64,000 bases of DNA from contig NZ_JQNI01000004.1 in the NCBI RefSeq assembly GCF_000745175.1, positions 62,001 through 126,000 of the forward strand. The letters are read 5' to 3'. Each line of letters begins with the position of its first letter. Position 1 is the first letter of the stretch. This document shows, one piece after another, positions 52,877 through 64,000 of this stretch. The translations under genes were made by a program, and so were the position numbers. This DNA is from Deinococcus sp. YIM 77859 (GTDB lineage Bacteria; Deinococcota; Deinococci; Deinococcales; Deinococcaceae). The notes under the pieces are model-generated. The model searched no databases and had not been told where the DNA came from. It was given only the letters and a program-made list of their open reading frames with translations.

Positions 52877-53349
52877 GCGCAGCCCCCTTCCCCGTCGAGT
52901 TCGGCCTGAAGTGCCCCGGCCAGGCCGGTCAGCAGACGGAGGGCCGCGGTCCGGTCCTGCTCTGGGAGGCGGGCCAGCACCTGGGCGGACTGGGCGTTGA
53001 GCTGGGCGTTGAGGTCCTGGGCGGCCGTATGCCCGGTGTCGGTCAGGCGCAGCAGCAGGGCGCGGCGGTCCCCGGGGTGTGGCGTCTTGGCGAGCAGGCC
53101 CTGTTCCACCAGGTCGTCGGTGCTGCGGCTGAGCCACGCCTTGTCCAGGTTGAGGCTGCGCGTCAGGGCCGTGAGGGTCTGGTCGCCCTCGCGCTCCAGG
53201 GTGGTGAGGATCACGCATTGGGTGGCGGACTGCACGTCGCAGCAGGCGAAGTTGCGCTGCTGCAACTCGGTGAACAGCCGCGTTACCGTGCGGAGTAGCG
53301 CCCCTGTCTGACTCACCTCCTCCACTTTGTTGTCTTTAGCAACGGTCAT
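52870..53349 (-). CDS. MarR-family regulator of the arsenical unit
   Basis: 159 residues with a winged helix ([20 protein letters not shown] and [19 protein letters not shown], the MarR wing). It has a Cys pair in [13 protein letters not shown] and a C-terminal GGCAC, which may sense thiol-binding As(III) compounds. ATG 53349 is 6 nt after TACAGT, so leaderless. Its own palindrome overlaps the -35 box, implying autorepression. It heads the unit MarR, ArsN-DUF6428, MFS. Confidence 0.87.
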   Translation of the reverse strand: MTVAKDNKVEEVSQTGALLRTVTRLFTELQQRNFACCDVQSATQCVILTTLEREGDQTLTALTRSLNLDKAWLSRSTDDLVEQGLLAKTPHPGDRRALLLRLTDTGHTAAQDLNAQLNAQSAQVLARLPEQDRTAALRLLTGLAGALQAELDGEGGCAC

Positions 53350-53355
53350 GCGGCG

Positions 53356-53391
53356 ACTGTACGCTCGTCCCACTTGGTTGTCAATAACAAC
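53356..53391 (-). promoter_or_regulatory. MarR promoter with operator
   Basis: Minus strand: perfect -35 TTGACA (53384-53379), 17-nt spacer, -10 TACAGT (53361-53356), then 6 nt to ATG. The inverted repeat GTTGT-N5-ACAAC (53377-53391) covers the -35. Confidence 0.85.
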
Positions 53392-53443
53392 TAAAGGAGA
53401 CAACAGGAGGCGAGCGGGCACACCTCTCCCCTGGGCTTCGTTC

Positions 53444-54130
53444 TCAGTTCACTTCCCGCTTAGGCGCGAACTCCTGAGCATGTTGCGGCTGGGTTTCGAT
53501 AGGCTCGGCGGGGCTCAGCAAGTGGCTGGCGGTGGCTGCCAGCGCGGCGCCGCGCAGGGGGGCGGCCCAGTACAGCCAGTGGGCGGTCCAGATGCCGCTT
53601 GCCAGGGCGGGACCAAAGGAGCGCGCCGGATTCATGCTCGCCCCGGTGATCGGGCCACCCATCGTGGCCTCCAGCGCCACGACGCCGCCCACCACCCAGG
53701 GCAGCCCCGAGCGCAGGGCGACGAGCAGCAGGAAGAAGGTCAGCACCGTTTCGAGGACGAACGCCTGAGCCACACTCCCGGCGGGAACCGTGGCACCGAG
53801 GTGGCCCCGGAGTCCGAAGAGCGCCAGCAGCACGAAGGCCGCCACGCCTGAGCCGAGCAGTTGAGCGGCGACGTAGGGCAGGACCCTCCCGGGTGGGAAG
53901 CGGCCCGACAGCCACAGCGCGAAGGTGGCCGCCGGGTTGATGTGCGCCCCGCTGATGGGTGCGAAGGTGGCGATCACGGCCGTCACAGTCAGCCCGAACA
54001 CGGCGGCCACGCCAAGGTGCCCAAGCGCCCCCGTTTGTGCCTGCACGACCGCCGCGCCGGGGCCGAAGAACACCAGGGCGAAGGTGCCCAGCGCTTCGGC
54101 GACCAAGGCACGCGACAGGGGAACGGTCAC
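53444..54130 (-). CDS. aqpS: Aquaglyceroporin-like channel (AqpS type)
   Basis: 228 residues of the MIP family: six helices and both NPA half-helices (GAHINPAATF and GASMNPARSF). An ars-operon position between arsC and the MarR unit suggests a role as an arsenite or methylarsenite channel, as in AqpS of rhizobia. The channel would let As(III) formed by ArsC leave the cell. It starts 1 nt after the arsC stop region. Confidence 0.87.
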   Translation of the reverse strand: MTVPLSRALVAEALGTFALVFFGPGAAVVQAQTGALGHLGVAAVFGLTVTAVIATFAPISGAHINPAATFALWLSGRFPPGRVLPYVAAQLLGSGVAAFVLLALFGLRGHLGATVPAGSVAQAFVLETVLTFFLLLVALRSGLPWVVGGVVALEATMGGPITGASMNPARSFGPALASGIWTAHWLYWAAPLRGAALAATASHLLSPAEPIETQPQHAQEFAPKREVN

Positions 54131-54131
54131 G

Positions 54132-54593
<462 letters not shown>

Positions 54594-54597
54594 GCCC

Positions 54598-54918
<321 letters not shown>

Positions 54919-54967
54919 CCAACCACTCTAGGGGATGGGACGCTTCAGCAAAAACCAATCTGGTTTG

Positions 54968-55759
54968 TTAGGACCCGGCCCCTTCATAACGGGCCAGGCC
55001 CCGGTGCCAGACCAGCAGCCCCAGGGCGAACACCCCCACGCCCACCGGTAGGGTGAGCCACCCGAGCAGGGCGTACTCCCCGCGCAGCAGTCCTGCCGCC
55101 GGGTAGAAGGCCAGGAAGGCGTAGGGCAGCACGAAGGTCAGCACGAAGCGCACGGCCGCCGGGTAGAGGGTCAACGGGTAGCGGGAGAAGTTGATGGTGT
55201 TGTAGGCGAGGGGGAAGAACCCGATGCCCCGCTCCTGCGTCCAGAAGCTGGTGCTCGCCGCGGCCACCCACAAGCCGCCGTACACCAGCCAAGCGCCGAG
55301 GATGCCTGCCAGGGCCACCAGCACGTCGAGCCCCGTCCAGGTGAAGCCCAACCGCGCTGACGCAATGGCAAGCACTACCACGCCCAAGAGCACTCCATTC
55401 AGGGCCTGCGGGCGCAGCAACTCCAACTGCACCTGGAGCAGGCTGTTCAGGGGCCGGGTCAGGATGCGGTCGAGTTCACCCCCCACGACGTAGCGGCCCC
55501 CCACGTCCGACAGTGCGGCGAAGGACGCGTTGAACAGCGCGAAGGGGATCAGGAAGAAGCCGTAGATGAACAGCGCCTCCTCGAACGACCAGCCCCCCAG
55601 GGCCTGCACCCGGCTGAACACCACCGCCAGGAAGGCCAGGTCCACCGCCTGCAACAGCAGGTCGGAGCCCACCTGCACGAAGAAGTCGGCCCGGTACGAC
55701 AGCCGGGCCTGAGCGAGCAAGGCGACGTAGGCCCCCACCAACCTCAAGTGCCGCCGCAC
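54968..55759 (-). CDS. ABC-2 type transporter permease (DUF990-like)
   Basis: 263 residues, six helices, starting GTG 55759 two nt after the previous gene. It opens with an amphipathic stretch (RRHLRLVGAYVALLAQARLS) and has YRADFFVQVGSDLLL and GGRYVVGGELDRILTRPLN, typical of DUF990/ABC-2 half permeases. Together with the next permease and the ATPase it forms a three-gene exporter. Substrate unknown. Confidence 0.88.
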   Translation of the reverse strand: MRRHLRLVGAYVALLAQARLSYRADFFVQVGSDLLLQAVDLAFLAVVFSRVQALGGWSFEEALFIYGFFLIPFALFNASFAALSDVGGRYVVGGELDRILTRPLNSLLQVQLELLRPQALNGVLLGVVVLAIASARLGFTWTGLDVLVALAGILGAWLVYGGLWVAAASTSFWTQERGIGFFPLAYNTINFSRYPLTLYPAAVRFVLTFVLPYAFLAFYPAAGLLRGEYALLGWLTLPVGVGVFALGLLVWHRGLARYEGAGS

Positions 55760-55761
55760 GT

Positions 55762-56553
55762 TCAGCCCCCCTGCACGGTGAGCTGCCCCAGCGCGCGGCG
55801 CCACAGCACCCGGACCAGGACGAAGAGCAGGGCTGCCCAGACCGTTTGCACCAGCAGCCCCCGCGTGACGTTCATTTCCCCCAGATACATCGCCACCGGG
55901 GTATACGTGACCGCCTGGAACGGCAGCCAGGCCAGGACCGCCTGCGCCCACTCCGGGAAGAACGTCAGGGGGATCAGGACCCCGCCCAGCAGGTCCACCA
56001 TCGCGTTCTTCGCCCGCTGGAGGCCAACCGTGTGCTCGGTGAAGACGGCACAGAGGCCGACGAGCAGGTTCAGTTGCGAGTACACCACGAAGGCCAACAC
56101 CGTCCCGGCCAGGAACCCGGCAGCGGCGAGCGGACCGGCCGGTGGCCGCAATGGGTAGACCAGGGCGATCAGCACGGCGGCGGGCAGGGTAAAGATCACG
56201 GCCCGAACCAGCGCCTCCCCCGCTGCGCTGGCGAGCCGGGACCAGGGGTAGTCCACCGGGCGCAGCAGGGACAGCGCGATGTCGCCGCGCCGCACCTCCT
56301 CAGTCACCTCGCGGTCGAGGGGGTTGGTGTACAGTGAGCGCAGCACCCAGGCGACCGCGACATAGGTCAGGCCTTCCAGGGGAGTCAGGCCCCCCACCTG
56401 ATCCTTCCCCTGGTAGATGGCGCGGGCGCGGGCGGCGTACACGCTGACGTAGATGAAGTACGAACCGATGCCGATGAAAAAGCGCGTGCGGGTGGCGATC
56501 AGGTCCGCGAAGCGCAGGCGGGCGAAGCCCCAGTACACCCCTCTATCCGTCAT
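55762..56553 (-). CDS. ABC-2 type transporter permease
   Basis: 263 residues, six helices, related to its neighbour (RFADLIATRTRFFIGIGSYF; REVTEEVRRGDIALSLLRPV). It overlaps the ATPase gene by 11 nt. Pairing of two different ABC-2 permeases with one ATPase is typical of DUF990-type exporters. Confidence 0.88.
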   Translation of the reverse strand: MTDRGVYWGFARLRFADLIATRTRFFIGIGSYFIYVSVYAARARAIYQGKDQVGGLTPLEGLTYVAVAWVLRSLYTNPLDREVTEEVRRGDIALSLLRPVDYPWSRLASAAGEALVRAVIFTLPAAVLIALVYPLRPPAGPLAAAGFLAGTVLAFVVYSQLNLLVGLCAVFTEHTVGLQRAKNAMVDLLGGVLIPLTFFPEWAQAVLAWLPFQAVTYTPVAMYLGEMNVTRGLLVQTVWAALLFVLVRVLWRRALGQLTVQGG

Positions 56554-57553
56554 GCCGCCCCCGCTCGTACAGCTCCCGCACCACGTCCTCGATGCTTGCC
56601 TCCCGCAGTTGCAGGTCGTCCACCGGGACGGCGGAGAGCGCCCGGGACACCAGGTCCGGGGTCCGCACCCGGCGCCCGTCGTACACCGTGCTGTAGCGGC
56701 CCTGCCCCTCGTCCGTCCAGCTCAGGTGGAAGGGTTGGGTCGCGGCATTCAGGGCGCGTAGGTTACCCCCAGAGGAGACGACGGTGATCCGGTCTCCCCG
56801 CCCCAGGTCCTCCCTCAGGGCCCGGGTCGTGCCGTCGAAGATCAGTTGCCCGGCGTCGATGACCAGCACCCGGTCGCTGATGGCCTCCACGTCTCCGAGG
56901 TCGTGGGTGGTCAGCAGCAGCGTGGTGCCGAACTCGCGGTTGATCCGGCGCAGGAACTCGCGGATACGGGCCTTGACGCTCACGTCCAGCCCGATGGTGG
57001 GCTCGTCGAGGAACACCACCCGGGGGTCGTGCAGCAGGGCGGCAGCGAGGTCGGCGCGGACCCGCTGCCCCAGGGAGAGCTTGCGGGCGGGGGTGGCGAG
57101 CAGCCGGCCGAGGTCGAGTACCTGGTCGAACAGCGCCAGCCGCTCCTGAAAGACGGGCTCGGGGATGGCGTAGACCCGTTGCAGCAGGCGGAGGGATTCG
57201 ATCACCGCCAGGTCGAACCAGAGCGTCGTGCGCTGCCCGAAGACCACGCCGATGTGCCGGACGTACTGCTGCCGGTCCCGGTGCGGGTGATAGCCCAGAA
57301 CGCACAACTCCCCGCCGCTGGGCTTGAGGATGCCCGCCAGCATCTTCACGGTGGTGGACTTCCCCGCGCCGTTCGGGCCGAGGTACGCGACGCTCTCCCC
57401 CGGCTGGAGGGCGAAGCTCACATCCTGCACCGCCTGCACCGCCCGGTACTCGGGGTGCAGCAGGTCCTGGAAGGCCCCGCGCAGGCCCGGTCGCCGGATG
57501 GGTACCCGGTAGCGGCGTTGGAGGTGGTGGGCGTGGATGATGGGGTCGCTCAT
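56543..57553 (-). CDS. ABC transporter ATP-binding protein
   Basis: 336 residues: Walker A GPNGAGKSTTVKML, Q-loop region GVVFGQRTTLW, signature KLSLGQRVRADLA, Walker B VVFLDEPTIGLD, and the H-loop TTHDLGDVEA. The C-terminal extension of about 100 residues is usual for DrrA/NatA-type exporters. It starts the three-gene unit. Confidence 0.93.
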   Translation of the reverse strand: MSDPIIHAHHLQRRYRVPIRRPGLRGAFQDLLHPEYRAVQAVQDVSFALQPGESVAYLGPNGAGKSTTVKMLAGILKPSGGELCVLGYHPHRDRQQYVRHIGVVFGQRTTLWFDLAVIESLRLLQRVYAIPEPVFQERLALFDQVLDLGRLLATPARKLSLGQRVRADLAAALLHDPRVVFLDEPTIGLDVSVKARIREFLRRINREFGTTLLLTTHDLGDVEAISDRVLVIDAGQLIFDGTTRALREDLGRGDRITVVSSGGNLRALNAATQPFHLSWTDEGQGRYSTVYDGRRVRTPDLVSRALSAVPVDDLQLREASIEDVVRELYERGRHDG

Positions 57554-57595
57554 GGCCGCAGGAGGGCAGCCTAGAGCTTCCAGTCTGGTGGAAGG

Positions 57596-58012
57596 TCAAG
57601 CCCGGCCGAGGGCCGAGCGTTCGATGATGCCGCACACGCTGCCGCCGCACCCCTCCACGTCGGCTTCCACCCGCAGGGCCAGCAGTTCGGCGCGGAACCG
57701 GGTGAGGGCCTGGAGGTGCCGGTCCACCTCCGCGAGCCTGGCGTCGAGCAGGGAGCGGACATGCGCGCAGGGGGGTTCTCCCCGCTCGCGGACCTGGAGG
57801 ACTTCGGCGATGTCTTCCAGGCGGAGGCCGACGGCCTTGGCCTGGACGATGAAGTGCAGTCGGGCGCGGTCGGCTGCCCCGTATTGCCGGTAGCCGCTGG
57901 TGGACCGGCCGGGGGCGGGGAGCAGGCCGATGCTCTCGTAGTAGCGCAGGGTTTTGGGGTTGAGGTGGAACTCGGCGGCGAGTTCACCGATGCGGACGGG
58001 GGAGGTGGACAT
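57596..58012 (-). CDS. MerR-family heavy-metal regulator
   Basis: 138 residues: HTH (VRIGELAAEFHLNPKTLRYY, GLLPAPGRSTSGYRQY), dimer helix, and Cys motifs EPPCAHVRSLLDARL and EGCGGSVCGIIE, which fit Zn/Cd/Pb sensors (ZntR, CadR, PbrR types). ATG 58012 is chosen because it aligns with the family start. It lies upstream of the ABC exporter on the same strand, 43 nt away, so it may control it. Confidence 0.87.
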   Translation of the reverse strand: MSTSPVRIGELAAEFHLNPKTLRYYESIGLLPAPGRSTSGYRQYGAADRARLHFIVQAKAVGLRLEDIAEVLQVRERGEPPCAHVRSLLDARLAEVDRHLQALTRFRAELLALRVEADVEGCGGSVCGIIERSALGRA

Positions 58013-58115
58013 GAGGGCTCCTAGCAGGAAGGGGGTGGGCGCAGCGCGCCGGGCGTCAGGAGGATTGTCGGTCATGGGGGCACGGTGGGAAGGGCCAATG
58101 GGTTCAGAGCGGAGG

Positions 58116-58133
58116 GTTCTATACGATAGGAAC
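58116..58133. promoter_or_regulatory. MerR-type dyad upstream of the regulator
   Basis: GTTCTAT-ACG-ATAGGAAC is a near-perfect dyad about 100 nt upstream of the MerR gene start; on the minus strand it includes a TATAGA box. It is consistent with autoregulation. Confidence 0.5.
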
Positions 58134-58150
58134 AATCCGAGACTTGGCCG

Positions 58151-58243
58151 CTGGAGTTGCTGCTCGTGGCGCTCCTGCTCGTGATGCTCGGACACCGGCG
58201 TTTCCTGCAGAGGGAGGGGCGCTGCGGTGAGGTTCACGGGTGA
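58151..58243 (+). pseudogene. Tail fragment of the four-helix membrane protein
   Basis: The frame LELLLVALLLVMLGHRRFLQ matches the last helix of the intact protein at 46763 (LELLLVALLLVMITGRRHQ) and runs to TGA 58241-58243. The rest of the gene is gone. It is the third copy in the window. Confidence 0.7.
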
Positions 58244-58294
58244 GGTGACCAGGCTCCCCACCGGTCACCCGTTCATCCCGGCACCGATCCCCAG

Positions 58295-58327
58295 CTTTAC
58301 AGGAACTTAACGGCCTGCCGGTAGCCT
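58295..58327 (+). promoter_or_regulatory. 11-bp direct-repeat operator before two-component genes
   Basis: CTTTACAG (58295) and CTTAACGG (58306) share the 11-bp period and sequence of the lgt/DUF305 sites, followed by TAGCCT (58322-58327). It points towards the response regulator, 364 nt downstream. Confidence 0.65.
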
Positions 58328-58690
58328 CACGCTGGAGGTGAGTGTCTTGTCCCCAAAGAGCCGGGCCACCCTGGTCTTCGGCAACGCCCGGGTCCGCGCC
58401 GTTCAACAGCCGCAAGTGAGGCAGGGAACCAAAGAACCGGTCGGGCAGACGACGAACATCAGGCGCAGGTTGCGGACCGGTCACCCGGCTGCCAACGGCC
58501 TTGAGTGGTCGAGGGCCGTCCTCCAGACCGCCGCGTCCGGGTCGCCGGGCGGGCCAGGCCGGGACGCCCGGATCAAGGGGCGGCGGACATGGTGGTCCAG
58601 CCTGGGGCCGGAGAACAGGCCGTCCCGTAAGCGCGCCCGGCGAGGTGGGTGCGCTCAGGAGCGGGACCGGCCCGTTGACCTGGAGGCCCA
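58328..58690 (+). other. Long leader or decayed gene before the regulator
   Basis: One plus-strand frame of 122 codons starts at 58338 but has poor composition (Arg/Gly/Pro-rich). Given the promoter at 58295, this may be the remnant of a gene once controlled by it, or a long 5' leader. Nothing more is seen. Confidence 0.3.
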
Positions 58691-60467
<1,777 letters not shown>

Positions 60468-60714
60468 AGGGGCAGCCGCGGTGCTGGCAGAAGGGTGAGG
60501 TCGAAACGCCGACTTTACCCCCTGCCGTTTGGTTCGTGGAGGACCGGCAACGGCGGGCCGCCGTGTGCCTGAGCTGGGGTGCAGGACCGGGTGGGGGACC
60601 CGGCGACACGGCGCGTGATGCCGCTTGTCCAGCGGGGCGACCGGGGGTGCGCGGGTTGCCTGCCGGGTTCGGTCGCCCTGACCCTCTTCCGCAGGGCGGC
60701 AGGACGGGAAAAGA
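60468..60714. other. Gap between convergent genes, nothing recognised
   Basis: No coding frame or motif stands out; the terminator below closes it on the right. Confidence 0.3.
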
Positions 60715-60753
60715 GACCGGCGGGACATTCGTTGCCACGCTGTCCCGCCGGTC
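60715..60753 (-). terminator. 13-bp hairpin terminator
   Basis: GACCGGCGGGACA and its perfect complement flank a 13-nt loop, just after the minus-strand gene ending at 60761. On that strand it is followed by TCTCTTTTCC. Confidence 0.8.
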
Positions 60754-61094
60754 GGTGGCTTCAGGTCTGGGGCGGCGGGGCCAGCGTCTCGGCGAGCCGC
60801 ACCAGCAGTTCCTCGGCCCGCTCGTACCCCGGCCGCAGGTACACGGTGGCGAAGGTCGTCCAGTCCTGCACGGCGGCGACTTCCTGGCCGTTCTCGTGCA
60901 GTTTCAGGTGCGGGTACACGCCGTACTCCACGTGGCAGCCGAACGCGCTGGCGACGTCCTCGAGCCGCCGGGTGTTCTCGTCCGTCCAGGTCAGGGTGTA
61001 GGGGAGGGCGAAGCAGGGCTTCCCACAACTGCCGCCCAGACCCACCAGCGGGAAGCCGGCGACCGTCTGCGGGTCCTGCCGGATCCGGACGCGT

Positions 61095-62162
<1,068 letters not shown>

Positions 62163-62200
62163 GGGTGGGCCTTCCTTCCAGGCAGGAGAACGGGGGGGCT

Positions 62201-64000
<1,800 letters not shown>

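Overview
The window looks like a Deinococcus replicon, either chromosome or megaplasmid. GC is high and codon use is GC-rich. There are many small secreted proteins and lipoproteins. Many genes have leaderless promoters in which a TANNNT box sits exactly 6 nt before the start codon, a layout known to be common in Deinococcus. Protein families such as DUF305, DUF3105, LysM-M23 and LCP fit the same group. I saw no rRNA, tRNA or CRISPR array. The window is a dense metal and metalloid resistance and cell-envelope region with repeated paralogue families and several decaying genes.

Layout. 1-5519: end of a TPR gene, then a plus-strand cluster of unknown secreted proteins: a 51-residue peptide, an M23 lipoprotein, a 173-residue protein, a 339-residue lipoprotein and a 181-residue protein. 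Two of its promoters share a perfect 20-bp element. 5520-6000: recombinase remnant. 6017-10550: TPR protein plus Ser/Thr kinase pair, and a two-component system. 10841-13453: lgt, DUF305 and LysM-M23 genes around a divergent promoter with 11-bp-spaced direct repeats. 13440-17064: frameshifted gene, DUF1345, CcmH/TlpA thiol-redox genes and a frameshifted HMA protein. 17366-24528: phospholipase D-like protein, ZIP remnant, second LysM-M23, broken 4-TM gene, thioredoxin-like protein, C39-like peptidase and LCP protein. 24660-34936: lnt, two CDF exporters, SmtB/CadC-type ArsR, SCO1, DUF305, DUF3105, lspA, ZIP, glutaredoxin and a Zn/Cd ATPase with two HMA domains. 35364-39805: two-component system, TlpA, DUF3105, a SCO1 homologue lacking a cysteine, and the third LysM-M23. 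40242-43076: ferredoxin-reductase-like gene and a histidine kinase split by an IS3-family element. 43661-47221: copper genes (cupredoxin, Csp, SHOCT, CopC-CopD, 4-TM protein). 47606-50372: mer-type operon. 50728-54918: arsenic genes. 54968-57553: ABC exporter, followed by a MerR regulator. 58691-64000: another two-component pair (kinase frameshifted), a membrane protein and the 3' part of copA.

How it fits together. Cytosolic sensors (ArsR, MerR and MarR types) and envelope two-component systems would drive efflux (CDF, P-type ATPases, aquaporin, MFS), sequestration (Csp, cupredoxin, CopC) and detoxification (ArsC, MerA-like protein, ArsN-like acetyltransferase). Lgt, LspA and Lnt lie in the same window as several lipoproteins. 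SCO1, CcmH and TlpA point to copper and cytochrome assembly at the membrane. All functions are inferred from reading the sequence; no database search was run.
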